NCBI GenBank assembly: GCA_019828595.1
Contig: JAHQRK010000009.1
Coordinates: 2,046,001 to 2,110,000 of the forward strand
From: Aphanomyces cochlioides
Lineage: Eukaryota; Oomycota; Saprolegniomycetes; Saprolegniales; Verrucalvaceae
Reading direction: 5' to 3'
DNA: 64,000 nt
Position 1 is the stretch's first letter. Each line of letters opens with the position of its first letter. The notes under the pieces are model-generated. The model was not told the origin of the DNA. It saw only the letters and a program-made list of their open reading frames with translations, and did not search any database. Position numbers and translations under genes: made by a program. Below, piece after piece: positions 1-11,699 of this stretch.

Positions 1-708
1 ATCGTCCAAGTCTACCTTTCGTAATTCCATTCCTTTAACACGGCCTTCGCGAAACATATTTTTCACGACATTCATATTGGCATGAGCAAGACGGTTGTGC
101 CATTTCCGCAGCAAGCTCTTGTTTTCGGCAACAGACGCAGTGGTATAAAGTGTCTGTGCACTATTCATATTCACCACTCTGGCAACGTGACGATGCATTC
201 CGTTCTTCAGCCAAAAATCCAGTTTTATTTCATCACTAACAAGGCTGCAGCATCGGTTGTCTGGAGTGTACTGAGCCATCATTCCAAACCCCTCTCTCAT
301 CATAGACTGACTGATTAAGTTGACTTTTGCTTCACTGTCAAAATTGCAGACTAGTTGAACTTGGCGATACTCATGTTCCAATTCATCAAAGAATGCTAAG
401 GTTGCCACCCCACATCGCTGAGTACACGTCTTTCCATCAAACCATTTTACACTCGTTTCGTCATTAGAAAAGTCGGTAAAGGATGGTAAGTGATTGCAAA
501 TGTTAACGTGGCTGGCGTTATCCAGGATGAACTCAATTTGTTCTCCTTGTTCGTCAAGATCTTTGGTAAATAGTACGTCACCAACGTAGTTCACATCATC
601 CGTGGATCTCTTGTTGATGTTTATTTGCCAAGGAGTAGATTTTCCCTTTAGGATTGGCTTCAAGCTTACTTTCTTGTTCTGCCTCTCCCCTTGAATTTTA
701 CTTTTCGT
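1..708 (-). pseudogene. Copia-A Pol, N-terminal part (partial at window edge)
   Basis: An open minus-strand frame runs from just after a TAA (711-709) off the left edge. It encodes the start of a Ty1/copia polyprotein. The protease-like motif reads EFILDNASHVNICNHL, where the usual D-S/T-G catalytic triplet is replaced by D-N-A. A GAG-pre-integrase segment with LLRKWHNRLAHANMNV follows near the edge. The frame lies one register off the upstream gag zinc knuckle, which ends in TAA at 668-666, so Gag-Pol would need a frameshift or the element is decayed. Integrase, RT and RNase H must lie outside the window. Family assignment is secure; activity is unlikely given the protease change. Confidence 0.8.
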
Positions 709-2186
709 TTATTTCCAACTTTAGCTCCCGATGTAACATTCACACTTGACTGTGATTCACCTCCACCGGATGGACAGTACCTCTGGACATGGCCAAATTC
801 CCCACAGTTGTAGCATTTAACTCGGGATATGTCTTTCTTCTTTCGAAAAAATGGTTACTTAGTAGATTGTGGACGTTCTTTACCAGATCGAAAATGACCA
901 AAAGATTTCTGCTTCATTCTTTTAGTAAAGTGCACTTGTTCTTGCATATCATCTGGATCCCACGTCTCTCGTTTATCTTCATACTCTGACTGAAGTGTTG
1001 CTGTAATATCAATCAAAGGCATGTGCTCCAATGCATCTCCAGGAAAGTGTGACGATAAGTTGAGGTACTTTCGAGTATTTCGTAGTAAAATTTCCCTTTC
1101 CTCTCCTTCAGGCAAGGGCCTCCCCATACTTGCAAGATCGTGTTTCTTCTTCGCAAAGTTGATTAAGTATTGATGATATTCAATCAATCGCGCTTTACAA
1201 TCGAGTTTGTTTATGAAAGGTCGAGTCGCATACTGACGTTTCAACCATTTGAACTTGTCTGCAACAGTAGCAAGATCACACACTGCTACCTTGTTGCTTT
1301 TATCCAGCGAAGTAACGAGTAATTCATTTGCCATAGCTTCTCGTTTCATAAATTCGGTAAATTTTCGAGGCGTTTTTACTCTGTCAGGGGCCATTTGATT
1401 CCCACAAAGAACATCCCAAACGCCTTGCCTCTGAGCAACAGCACGAATATCTTCACGATATGTTGTCCAGTCCACTCCATCGAACGGCATAATCTTGAAA
1501 GGATTCGTAAATGAATTCCTTTTTAAACCAGATGTTTCATACTCATCAGTCTCTTCTGGGCTTCCATCAGCGCCACATGAAGCATTATCGATATCACTCT
1601 CACTGTCTGAACTGGAAATGGATTCATTCTCCATCGAGCTGCTTGAGTTATACTCGCCAATTGAGAAATCACTGTCATCAGGGTCACTATCATAATTGCC
1701 ATCGTCGTGATCGCTGGGTGGTCCACCGCCATTAAGGCGCTTTGATCTTCTCGGTGGCAGTTGACTTTCAAGTCTTTCAATAGGTCTAGCAGGCGGTTTC
1801 TCCTCTATGTCACTGTCATCGTCACCATGGGAGGAATTTCCTCCAGGTGATTTCTGAAGTTTCGATTGCGTTAAACGGTCTTGAAGGAGTTTTCTAAGAC
1901 CAGCAACATTGAGTCCTGCACCTCTCATAATCTCGCAGACTTCTGAGCTTTCTTGTTCACTCATTTGTCTAGCCGTATCATCTTCCATACCCATGGGAAC
2001 CATGCTGGCAGCATCGGATGATTGTAAATTATCAGTAGGTAAGTTGCTGCGAGTAGGCCCCTCCACCAAACAACGACTTCTCGTAGGCACTAGTCGATCG
2101 CCTAAGATCCCACTCGGTTGAACGGATAAGTTCGTTTTCTTGGCCTTCGACATAACACCAACAGTTCTAGTAGCCGTTGGGCTCAT
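666..2186 (-). pseudogene. Copia-A Gag (UBN2/DUF4219-type) with in-frame stop
   Basis: The ATG at 2186 opens a 443-codon frame ending in TAA at 857-855. Residues ~1-200 are low-complexity and acidic (Asp/Ser-rich). The C-terminal half has the copia Gag fold, with signatures such as MPFDGVDWTTYREDI and FKWLKRQYATRPF. In the same frame beyond the stop is the nucleocapsid zinc knuckle CYNCGEFGHVQRYC (about 820-779), ending at 668-666. One nonsense codon therefore separates capsid from nucleocapsid, marking a dead copy. Gag would package the RNA into cytoplasmic virus-like particles. No LTR could be paired for this element. Confidence 0.8.
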
Positions 2187-2630
2187 AACCTAGAAGTAAT
2201 CTGAACAAAAACGGGCTTGCAGAGGAACTGTAGTTGTCGTAGAAGGCGCTAAAAGCAACACAACAATTTAGTAGCAAACGCCCCAAAAAGGAAGTGGAAA
2301 CCCAGCTCCAGCTGAACCCAAAAGGTCTCGCTAGCTAACTGCCATAAGGCCGTTAGTGCTGATATAACCACTCCCTGTCCAATAGATTAGACACTCTTAC
2401 AAAATACTGCAAACACATAGGCTCCGTGTGCTGGCTTTGTCCCAGATATCGCAGTGTCTCTGTTGGCTCACACTTCCCAAATGTCCCTCCTTGGCCACAC
2501 CATGTGCAGCTCCGACAAGTCCAAGTTGTGAGCCGCCTGAGCACCAAATATCAGCATGACAATCACAGCCCAACGCATGCACCATAGTAGATAGCTGTGG
2601 ATTACTTTGTAGAGTTTCAAATACCTCATA
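2187..2630. other. Leader side of Copia-A / intergenic
   Basis: No convincing coding region on either strand. On the minus strand, about 2373-2351 reads TGGTTATATCAGCACTAACG, faintly resembling a copia primer-binding site, but no LTR boundary with TG...CA ends can be placed next to it, so it is not called. Confidence 0.3.
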
Positions 2631-2784
2631 TATGCCAATGGGAAACAATACAATGATGTAGAGTCATTGAAAGCGGCCATTTCGCGAGAATGGGCGAAAA
2701 TCAACATTTCTCGCCTTCAAGACCTTGTCAAGTCCATGCCACGACGCTGCATTGAAGTCGTCAAGACCAAGGGCGACATCACGA
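2631..2784 (+). pseudogene. Tc1/mariner-like transposase, C-terminal remnant
   Basis: The plus frame reads YANGKQYNDVESLKAAISRE and then LQDLVKSMPRRCIEVV. This is the characteristic C-terminus of Tc1/mariner transposases (a helix with W-x-x-I, then SMPRR and a short basic end). The DDE/D catalytic domain is absent upstream, so only the tail survives. The frame stays open to about 2849 without further family similarity. Confidence 0.65.
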
Positions 2785-3000
2785 AGTACCGAGTGCTTTT
2801 TGGCCTCAAAGAGCCATCGGATAGAAATACTACATGTGTCCTATTCTGACTTCCATACAACATTTGACTTACAAGCTACTGGGACGATCAAATCAACGGC
2901 TTCAGACAAGCTATTCCTATCCTTGATTCTCCTCAATCACAATGAACCCGTTTCAGTGAAGTGTGTCCACCTTCTTGTAGCAGAATCAATAAATATCTTA

Positions 3001-3810
3001 ACGTAAAAGTCCAAAATCGAGCACCAATCCCATGACAGCAGTAGAACCTCCATAATATTATTATAGCGTGTTATCCGGGAACGACGGAATTTTAGTACAA
3101 GTGGTACTTGGATTGTTTGAATTAGAGTGTGCATTATTATATCATCCAATGCGAAATAAACAAGTACGTTAATTACATATGATTGGACCAAAGTAGATAA
3201 TCTTTACCAACTAATTTTTAAGGCTGTGATTTGAAATCATCACTAAATACAGCTCAAACAAGTCGAAACAAACATTTTCTTTGTTATCAAGCGATGGTTT
3301 CGAGTATATCGCGCTAAGACATTGGAAAGGAATTGAACCTCGATACAAGCACTGTGGGATTCCAAACTTACTGACAGTGATTGGGTGAATATATGTTCCA
3401 ACTGCAAACCTAAATTACCTGCAAATGATTGGACAATTGCCCAAGTACCACAGTGCCAAAATTTCGTCGCTCCTTCGATAACGAATACTTCTCATAATTT
3501 ATAATTCTTATGAAAACTAATGTCCTAACTCTCATGGCTCTGACATTCAAAATGAACATTTTTCCATACATTATTCCATATAAGAGCATTACTCGATTTT
3601 GATCCACAAAAAAGTAAGAAAGTGCTATGATCGAAATTCACTTTATGCTTAAAACAAAGAGGAATTCGGCATATTTTGGTGTCTGCTTTGTTCTCTGACT
3701 TATTCTCATTTCAGGACAATCTTTGTCTTTCTGGTTGCAAATGTGGATCGCGAGATATTGTCATGAACGTTTAGTAAAAATAATATGTGCTCGATTTTGG
3801 ACTTTTACGT
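3001..3810. mobile_element. Non-autonomous TA-inserting DNA transposon (MITE-like), 810 bp
   Basis: The ends are a perfect 24-bp terminal inverted repeat: 3001-3024 begins ACGTAAAAGTCCAAAATCGA and 3787-3810 is its exact reverse complement. TA dinucleotides flank both sides (2999-3000 and 3811-3812), the Tc1/mariner/pogo target-site duplication. The interior is AT-rich with no transposase reading frame. Perfect arms suggest a recent insertion. Confidence 0.85.
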
Positions 3811-3921
3811 TAGTGTCCTATCCAGTCTTCCACCACTGTAGATGACGAAGACTCGAGTTGTTTCGTGCGTTACTGTCTCGTTGGTGCTTTCTGGTGGTTG
3901 CGTCGACGACTCCGTTTGAGG

Positions 3922-5323
3922 CTACAGCTTTAGCTTTCTCTTTTTCTCGCGTGTGTTGCGCAATTTTTTGGCTTCTTCACGTGCCAGTGCGCGCTGTTGC
4001 CTTGTCTCGTGAATCTCCTCAACCAACGACATGGTCAGCACTCGTCCCGCGACATCAATGGTTTTCGGCTTTGCGGTTGCGCGCTTGTTCGTCGCTGTTG
4101 GTAGACATAGAATATCTTGGCGAATTTTATATCGCCTCTTTATCCATTCAGCTTCTAAGTAGGATGATGGAACGCCACCGTCGTGGAATAGTTTAAATCT
4201 TTCCACCATTCGATCGTAGTTTAAAGGCCAAATACCGGTGGTTTTAAATCCAGAGATCATATTCGATGGCTTCATCTTCATGGTCCAGGCGCTCGACGCA
4301 ATTTTCAAAGCTTTATCTTTCCCAATACAGTTCAAATTCCACGACATCAATGAGCTCAACTACGACATCAATGAGCTCAACGTCCAATCTCAATAAATAG
4401 TACCGTCATTGATCATTTCTTGATAGATGCCATGTCTTATTGCTCTTTTGAAAGCACTGAAGACACAAATGTCGAGCGGCTGCAAAAAGTGGGTAGCGTT
4501 TGCGGGCGAACAAAACAAGACAATTCCAAGATCAACGCGTAGAGAAACTATGTCATCGGAGTAGTGAGACGATAAACCATCAAATACAAGTAAAATAGGA
4601 CGCTGTATCTCGTCGTCGACACACTCAGAGAAGAATTTGAGCCAGTTTTCAAACAGTTGCTCATTCATAAATCCCTTTGGTGAAGTGGAAATGGCTGCTC
4701 CGGGAATAGTGCTGCAGCTACCAAGACTGCGGTCAATTCTCGCCAAAATTTTTGTCCAAACGTTGCGAGGTCCCTTCAATGCAACGACTTTTTTATTTTC
4801 TTCGTGATGTGAACGACGTTTCATCCATGTTGAATATACGATTGGCAGTAAAATCATGATCTTCAAGTGCCTTGGCGAGAGAGGCGTGCATCAAGTTCAC
4901 TTCATCTAAAGTCACACAACTGCGAGCAACAGAAATTACTTGAGCAGTACGGGAGGTATGTCGTGATATAAATCGATTGTACCAGCCACCTTGTATTATC
5001 TTCGAGTCAAGCCGACGGGCGATTTGGTTGGCAAGCATTAATATACTGGCACGGTCGGTAGGGTACCCATCCTTTTGCATGGAGCAAATCCAAGCAACTA
5101 AGTCTGCTTCGCAGCCAAGAGGAAGGAAAGTCTTAGGCACCCTTCGTTTGGGCTCCTTTATGGCTCCACTGCGCGCTTCACGGACCTTACGCGTTAGTGT
5201 GTCATACGGGATTTTTGTGACTTCGGCGACTTCAACACCAGGTCGCCCAGAAAGTACAAGCTCATCAGCCTTAAGAAGCTCTTCCCTGGAATAGCGGCCG
5301 CGCGGTTTGCATTCAGGCACCAT
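3922..5323 (-). pseudogene. Pogo/Tigger-like DDE_1 transposase, frameshifted
   Basis: The start codon is ATG at 5323. The first frame (4793-5323) has a helix-turn-helix/CENP-B-like N-terminus and ends in the first catalytic block, RIFNMDETSF. A frameshift follows, and the next frame (4390-4866) resumes with NKKVVALKGPRNVW, the second acidic residue in ILLVFDGLSSHYSDD, and the third in THFLQPLDICVFSAFKRAIR. A third frame (3922-4359) carries the tail KTTGIWPLNYDRM and a basic C-terminus. All three catalytic Asp positions are still readable, so decay is recent. No TIRs could be matched at its ends. Confidence 0.8.
4341..4382. repeat. 21-bp tandem duplication inside the transposase pseudogene
   Basis: Two adjacent 21-bp units, each beginning ACGACATCAATGAGCTCAAC and differing at the last base. 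They lie at the junction of the second and third frames of the transposase and would add seven codons, probably by replication slippage. Confidence 0.85.
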
Positions 5324-5730
5324 GGGTGGTCTCCAAGATGGTCCTTACAAATGAATATATTAAAAAGGCAAAGTATATAGTGATAGAGGATTTTGCCTCC
5401 AGAATTTACGCATTGTGATTGGCTACAATACATACATCATAAACTGAAGCTTTACGTTAATGGGAAATTGTGTTTCTTTGTCACAGACCAGATTGTTTCG
5501 AACGTTTTGTATTTTTCATTCCAAATTGATCGGAAGAAAAGATCAATTCGATCGGGAAAAGGTGTAGTAAACCTCGATGGACATACTAGTGAGTCGCTAT
5601 CACTCAGTTTACCCTCTTCGCATTTCATCGACCTCATCATCCATGTGAGATTTACGATCATAAACTCTCGCAACAACAATCTCCAGCTTGAATACAGTGT
5701 ACTTCGGAAAAGGCTTGGCATTCTTTTCTA

Positions 5731-5830
5731 CCAATCAAATGATAGCCGCCCGGACTGTCCATGATGTCACAAATGTGCTGGTCGGCCGGTCGTATGTGGG
5801 GTTTGTATCACATTTCAGAAACGGGAGACT
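5731..5830. repeat. Dispersed repeat shared with 23603-23705
   Basis: Both copies begin with CCAATCAAATGATAGCCG, pass through a GGTCG.CCGGTCGTAT segment and end in ATCACATTTCAGAAAC, with scattered substitutions between. Both lie in non-coding DNA in the same orientation. Confidence 0.7.
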
Positions 5831-5989
5831 TTAAACATCCTACAGTCATACCTCGAAATACTGACCCCCCTAACAATATTAATTATAAAAGGATATTCAT
5901 CAAGAAGAGAATTGCTAAAGTATCGATTTTAGGAGGTTTTGTTTAAAGCCTTTGTGGGAGGAAAAATTCGCCAGATTCGACACATCAGT

Positions 5990-6336
5990 CGAGTTCATCT
6001 TCAAGCCTGGGCAATGCAAACGACGAATCGAGGACCAATTCAAAACGACTGTTTTTCAGTCTGAGGATACCTCTGCGGAAAAACCGTGGTTCGTTGGGTA
6101 AGCTTGCGAAATGCATGGTGACTTGCGATTGTAGCCGTGAGGTGAGGGGTGAAGGATTAGAATGGGGCCCAGGGCGAATGCCTGGAGGCAGTGCGCCCTT
6201 TTATTTTACATATTATTTTATCTCATAGACTGTAAGGGTGACAAGTTATATTTCACACTTATCAAACTGTCCTAAACAAAGATGGCGCACGGACCAACTT
6301 GAACGTTTGCATTGCCCAGGCTTGAAGATGAACTCG
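5990..6336. repeat. Perfect 33-bp inverted repeat with 281-bp spacer
   Basis: 5990-6022 (starting CGAGTTCATCTTCAAGCCTG) is the exact reverse complement of 6304-6336. The spacer has no gene. It may be a foldback element or the ends of an unrecognised small transposon. No clear target duplication lies outside the arms. Confidence 0.8.
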
Positions 6337-6369
6337 TACCCCTTTTTCTATCTGTCCCACCCGTTTAAC

Positions 6370-6720
6370 TTGATTAAAGTATGCAGATACAAATCATTGT
6401 ATATCCACAAATCTAGTATGGCTAGTTATTCTACTATCATCTTTATGTTTACTTCGCGTCTGGATACAGTCTGGATAGAGAACGATCTTTCTGAAGTCAC
6501 GAACCACTTGAAGCATTTTGATGGTTCCTTTGGAAACACAAAGAATGCTAGAACATTTACCAATACACTGGAACTGAGTGCTTCGCATTCACAACGCCTA
6601 AATGAACCGATAATAAAGCAGAGTCGTTCGTCTTTTGTTTTGCTCCTGGCAATGACTGTGTTGCGAGAGGAAAATTCATTCGACTGATTAGAACCCCAGG
6701 CTTGCAGCATATATAGCCTG
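6370..6720. repeat. Dispersed repeat R1, copy 1
   Basis: Recurs in inverted orientation at 14640-15240. Shared blocks include TATATCCACAAATCTAGTAT, the segment around ACTTCGCGTCTGGATACAGT, and a block near CCCCAGGCTTGCAGC. Comparing the copies defines the exact insertion of a MITE in copy 2. Confidence 0.75.
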
Positions 6721-6824
6721 CATTGTCTTAGCGGTTGAATCATACTTCCAGGCACATACGACTCGATTTATACGAAGTTTTACATCATTAGCGTTGACAA
6801 CTGTGTGACGGTTTTGAAGATCAC

Positions 6825-7092
6825 TGTAGGGTAGTTGATAAGGTCAGAGGAAGATGAGAAGTGAGTTAGATTAGCCAGCTTAGAGTTAAATCTATAAACT
6901 AAACAATACGGTATAGTTTTCGGTATACACTCGGCACGACTACGGAATAATCTTCTGAGGGCCGTACACTCCCTGAGAACACACGTGCCTCTGGCCAATC
7001 TCAACTTAGTCAGACGGTGTCGTCAGCGTTGGACACGCTTGACTCGACACCCGTCATGCCAGGCGACAACTATTAACCATTACTTTATTACA
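6825..7092 (-). repeat. Gypsy-A 3' LTR
   Basis: 268 bp. Plus-strand ends are TGTAGGGTAG and TTTATTACA. It pairs with 12495-12762 with three substitutions. The integrase frame runs into it and stops at 7054. Confidence 0.95.
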
Positions 7093-8489
7093 TTCTCCCC
7101 CCGTTGTCGCCCTGGCGGCTTGATTTCTTCGCTTGAGGTCTTCGAGCAGCTTCTTGAAATGCGAAACATGTTTGATGTCTCGCTCCAGCTCCCACGTAGC
7201 TTCGTGTTCAGGCAACCCATGCCACTTAACCAAATATTCCTTCTTACGATTAAACTGTCTTTGCTTCAGCAGGGCTTCTACGATATATTGATATTGAAAT
7301 CGGCTCATGCTCCTGGGCAGCTCAAGTCTCATGGCATTGGGATTAATTACTTCGCTTATCTTGAATGGCCCAATGTATCGTGGAACTAGCTTTGCCTTTT
7401 CCGACTGGCTAGCTAGCTTTGCATGCTTCAACGGGATGTTTCGCGTAGCTAACATAACAAAGTCGCCTTCTTTAAAGGTTACATTGGCTCGTCTTCTATC
7501 GTAGTATTCCTTTTGTCTTGCTTGAGCCTTCTCTAGGTTGTTCAACGCCATTTTGACGAGTTCTTTGCCGCGCTCCGCAAAGTTCTTGGCATACTCGTTC
7601 AGTGTCTCGATGTCGTTCAACACTGGATTGCGTAGCTTCCTTCCAGTATCGACTTCGAATGGAGTTAACCCAGTAGACGTCTGTATTAAGCCTTGGTGGG
7701 CATACTCTATGGTGCCTAAGTGCTCACTCCAGTCATGGCCCAAGTAGGACACTTGACACCTCAACGCGTCTTCGAGCGTTCGGTTCTGTCGCTCGGTTGC
7801 TCCATCGCTTTGAGCTCTGCCGGCAGTAGTCATAAAATGCTTAACTCCCATTATCTTCATTAATCCTGCCAAAACTGGCTGGTGAACTTTGGATCCCGAT
7901 CGCTGATAATCACAGCAGGTAGGCCATGATTTCGGACGACTGTGTCGAAGAACTCCTTGGCTGCTTGCGGCGCGTCTACGCTAGACACCGTGGCGAAGTA
8001 CTTGGGACGCTTTGAAGTCTTGTCAACGCATGTCATGATTGCATCTTTGCCGTTCGAGACAGGCAAGCCGGTGATCCAGTCGACGGACACTGTGTACCAA
8101 CACTCATCCGGAGACTTGATAGGAATCATGTGTCCATTAGCTTTAGCACTACTAGACTTGTATCTTGCGCACGTCTCGCATGTGGCGACATAAAGCTTGA
8201 CATCGTCTTCGAGACCTTTCCAGTAGTACCACTGCGCGACGTGGAGTTGCGTTCGACGGGCACCAGGGTGAGCTGTGGTACTCGTGTCATGACTTTGCGA
8301 GATAATCTCGCACTTGAGTTCATCGTCGTCTGGAACGCAGAGTCTCCACACTTGATCCTTAGACTTCACAAAGTAAAGATTGTCTTTCTTTACGAACTTA
8401 GAGCTATCGCTGTACTCTTTGCTCTTGGCATAAGCTCGCTCCAACCGCTTGACTAAGTCGTCGTTCATCTTGACTGTGCTATACGACAC
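7054..8489 (-). pseudogene. Gypsy-A integrase with C-terminal chromodomain
   Basis: The first frame (7860-8489) carries the HHCC zinc-binding domain (HPGARRTQLHV... CETCARYK) and the first two catalytic Asp (VSVDWITGLP, IISDRDPKF). After a one-base frameshift near 7865, the second frame (7054-7872) gives the catalytic Glu in QSDGATERQNRT, the C-terminal integrase domain, and a chromodomain (YIVEALLKQRQFNRKKEYLV then KWHGLPEHEATWE) near residues 195-245. Chromodomains direct integration to particular chromatin in the chromovirus clade. The DDE residues are all present. Confidence 0.9.
7093..7102 (-). other. Gypsy-A polypurine tract
   Basis: On the element's sense strand GGGGGGAGAA lies directly 5' of the 3' LTR (TGTAATAAAG...), the usual plus-strand primer for reverse transcription. 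Confidence 0.9.
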
Positions 8490-8509
8490 TTCTTCCGCAT
8501 GGTTGATGA

Positions 8510-9571
8510 CTATGTGTTGTGGAACCTCGACTTCGATAAGTGTGACTCAGTCTCCTCCCACCGAGAAGGCGAGTCAGTCATCAACGCAAGTGTTCGCATG
8601 TCAATAGATCGCAGAGTCGCGACGCGCTCAGTCCATGAGTGGATGCCGCGATAGCGGTTGTAGCACGAAGCATCGCAGTGATGAACAGCGCAAGTGTTAA
8701 CTTGTGCGCTGGACCGAGGTGGTCGAGAGAGAGCATCAGCTACAACGTTCATCTTGCCTGGACGATGATGCAGTGTGAAGTCAAAACTTCCAAAGAAGTC
8801 AAGCCATCGTGTTAGCTTAGCGGTTAAGACTGGAGTCTTCAGAAACCACTGACATGTCGAGTTGTCGGTGAAGACATCAAAATGCGAACCGTAGACATAA
8901 GGTCTCTATTTGGTTAACGATAATTTGATCGCATACAACTCCTTCTCGTGTGATGGCCAATTTCTTTGACAAAAATGCAACTGGGCGGTCGTTGCCATCA
9001 TCGTCTTGCTGGGAAAGTACTGCTCCGCAGCAATAGCCTGACGCGTCGGTCGTGATCATGAAGGGCTTGTCGAAGGTTGGCAGTTGAAGGACTGGAGCTT
9101 GCTGTAGGGCTGCTTTGATGGTCAGGAAGGCTTCTCCTGGCGATCACTCCAAGTCCAGGGAACACTGTCTTTCGCTAGATCGCTCATAGGCAACACAAGA
9201 TTGGCATAGTTAGCAATGAATTTACGATAGTAACCAGCCATCCCGAGAAAACTCAACAGCTCCTTGCGATTAGTGGGAGATGACCACTTCTCGATCGCTC
9301 GAACTTTGTTGCTGTCGACTTGCAAGCCTTCAGCAGAGATCGTGTGACCCAAAAAGTCAACTTTGGGTACCGCAAACGCGCATTTCTCCATCCTTGCATA
9401 CAGCTTCTCCTTGCGCAACACTTCGAGAACACAACGCAAATGATTGACATGTTCATTAAGATGCTTAGAGTGCACGCAGATGTCATCTAAGTAGACGACT
9501 ACAAAGGGGAACTTGTCAAAAAGAGATCGCATAAGTCTTGACCAGATGCCTGGCATGCCTGCCAGTCCCAT
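8510..9571 (-). pseudogene. Gypsy-A reverse transcriptase (palm/thumb) and RNase H
   Basis: Frame 9122-9571 continues RT immediately after an in-frame TGA, with MGLAGMPGIWSRLM, the catalytic palm motif VVYLDDICVHS and the FLGHTI / SFLGMAGYYRKFI motifs. A one-base frameshift near 9130 separates it from RNase H (MITTDASGYCCGAVLSQ at about 9059). Further shifts follow before ADALSRPP (about 8735), the end of the gypsy RNase H. The catalytic YLDD is intact. Confidence 0.88.
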
Positions 9572-9583
9572 CGGCGCGACACA

Positions 9584-11020
9584 TCACTGCAGAATCTCCT
9601 TGTGCGTTCGAAAGGCAGTGTACTTTCGAGCGTGGGGCTCGACCAGCATTTGGTGATATCCTGACGCAAGGTCGATCTTCGTGAAAACCGTACAACCATG
9701 CATGTTGTTGAACAGATCCTCGATGTTGGGCAGCGGGATCTTTGGGATTTCGGTCTGTGAGTTGACATAGCGGTAGTCAAGCACCCAGCGTATAGGCGTG
9801 TTGGGCGTCGCAGTCTTTAGCCACACTTGTCGCGAAGGTAGCTTGCCGTTCTCGTCCTTCTTGGGTACGCCAAAAATGTTGGAAACCCAGTCGCTCGTTG
9901 ACAATTCAACCCAACCTTTCTTTTTCAAGTTATCTACGAACTTGTCTAACTCCGCTTGCTCAACCTTAGCTAGACGGAAGGGAGCTCGGTTCTGTGGCTT
10001 CGCATCGGGCTTCAACTGCAGATCGAACTGCACAGCACGCTTGGGAGGCAACTTATCAGGCAGCTCGGCAGGAAACACATCCTTGAACTCTTCCAGCAGT
10101 TCAACGATCTCTGGAGGCTTAGGCAGAGGATGAGGATCGACATGACAAAGCTTTATTATCCATCCAGGCACGCTAGTTGAGACGGTATTGACTTCTACTT
10201 CATCGTCTATCGACTCGATTTCATGCTTGCGCCAATTAATGACTGGATTGAACTTCTGGAACCATGGTTGGCCCAGTATCACATCGAATGCCTTGTCTTT
10301 GAGATCCCATTCGGTCATAACGGTGTCCTTGAATGTGAAGAAGTCAACGTGGATCGTCTCCTTCACTTCTTTTGTCTGCATCTTCTGGGAGAGCACGCCA
10401 TCATAGCCCGCAATTCGCACGTTCTTCATTCTCATGACGTTCTTGCCGAGTCCGAGTCGGCACAACGAGTTGGTCGCTCCTGAGTCAATGAGCACTTTCA
10501 CAACTTTGCCGTTCATTACGCCAGACTTAATCATCAACGCTTCGTTCTTCATATCCCGCGACCTCGCTGTCGCATGCGCCACTTGTCTTGCTTCTACTTC
10601 AGGCGCTATCGCACTTGCATCCGTGTCAAACTCATCGACACAACCAAAGGTGATGTATTCAACGTCCTCTGGACTTAACTCTTCTCGCACTTCGACATTG
10701 TTCTGTCGGCTCGTGGGCGGTTGCCCTGACACTCGTCGCTTTGGCTTTCGGCACTCCGACGCAATGTGCCCGATCTTCTGGCAGTTGTAGCAGCGCAGCT
10801 TGCTGCGGTCCTTCTTGTGTTCACGCCTCACATGGAGGTTGTCGACCTCCATGTCGTCAGGCTCGCGCTGTTCGCTTCGTGGAGGTGGTCTCTCCTCATG
10901 ACGCTCGCGATCTCGATCAAACCTCTTGGCTCGAAATGGTCTTTCCGACTTGCCCACTATGCCCAGTGACACTGCATGCGCGCGCTCATACTCCAACGCC
11001 GCCTTGATGGCAGACGACAA
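9584..11020 (-). pseudogene. Gypsy-A nucleocapsid, protease and N-terminal RT
   Basis: In frame with the upstream capsid but separated from it by a TAG (11038-11036). A basic stretch leads to the zinc knuckle CYNCQKIGHIASEC (~residue 75), then the aspartic protease motif KVLIDSGATNSLC (~residue 175), then the RT fingers with DYRYVNSQTEIPKIPLPNIE and FTKIDLASGYHQM. The frame ends at EILQ-TGA, where related elements have Trp, so a TGG to TGA change cuts the polyprotein inside RT. Confidence 0.9.
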
Positions 11021-11035
11021 CGTTTGACACTGTCT

Positions 11036-11683
11036 CTACTTGACCTCTTCGCGCGTCTTCAGTCGCAAGCCGCGCGTGAAGAAGGTCACCTTGTCCAACT
11101 CAGACATGTCACGCACTTCAGTACAAATACGACGGAACTTCTCGATGTATTCAAGTAGATCCTTACAGTTCTTCTGCTGGAGTGAAAACAACTTGTCGTG
11201 CAGGCGCTCTTGCAGGTCGTCAGGCCCAAACTCCTTGCGTAGGGCTTTCTCGAAGTCGCTGAGGGTAGTAAGGCCACTACCTCCTTCATGTGACGCCAAC
11301 TCTTGGTACCATGCCGCCGCTTGGCCCTTGAGATTGGCGACCACCATGTCCAGACACCTCGCTTTGACCTCCTTGTCTTCCATATAGTTCAAGTTCTTCG
11401 CCTTGAAAAAGGTCTCAACACGATGAATGTAAATACCAATACTTTCATTAATACGCCCGTGGTAACTAGGCATAGATAGTCCTTCTACTCGCCACTCTGT
11501 ATCGCGTTGCACCGGAGGAGGTGCCGCTTGTGCTTGCTCTTGCTGCTTAAGCAAGCGTTCTTGAAGTATTAGCTGATTCTCAACAAGTCGTGCTTGGGTT
11601 TGGGTTTGTGTCTGCAGCAGCTGATTGATTTGCTGCTGCTGCTGTTCCGTCGTCGCAAATAACCTCATAAAGAACTCTTCCAT
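11036..11683 (-). pseudogene. Gypsy-A Gag capsid domain
   Basis: 215 codons from ATG at 11683. A Gln-rich, coiled-coil-prone N-terminus (residues ~10-50) precedes the Retrotrans_gag core (SMPSYHGRINESIGIYIHRV, then FEKALRKEFGP). It ends at TAG 11038-11036; the next codons continue in frame into the nucleocapsid, so this stop truncates Gag unless it is read through. Confidence 0.9.
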
Positions 11684-11699
11684 GTTTTCTTATTATCTT

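Larger units (their letters stand above)
5324..6824. other. Intergenic, repeats only
   Basis: No gene is supported. The stretch holds a dispersed repeat (5731-5830), a 33-bp inverted repeat pair (5990-6336) and a repeat that recurs inverted at 14640-15240. Open frames here lack domains, signal peptides or a promoter-like block. Confidence 0.6.

Noticed and set aside
2353..2373. Copia-A primer-binding site and LTR
   Set aside because: Only weak similarity to the copia primer site, and no TG...CA LTR or second copy could be placed.
6238..6755. 149- and 109-codon frames in repeat R1
   Set aside because: The sequence recurs as a dispersed, non-conserved repeat; frames are not preserved in the second copy.
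10434..11007. Plus-strand frames across Gypsy-A
   Set aside because: Antisense of the nucleocapsid/protease coding region; Cys-rich only because of reverse-strand codons.
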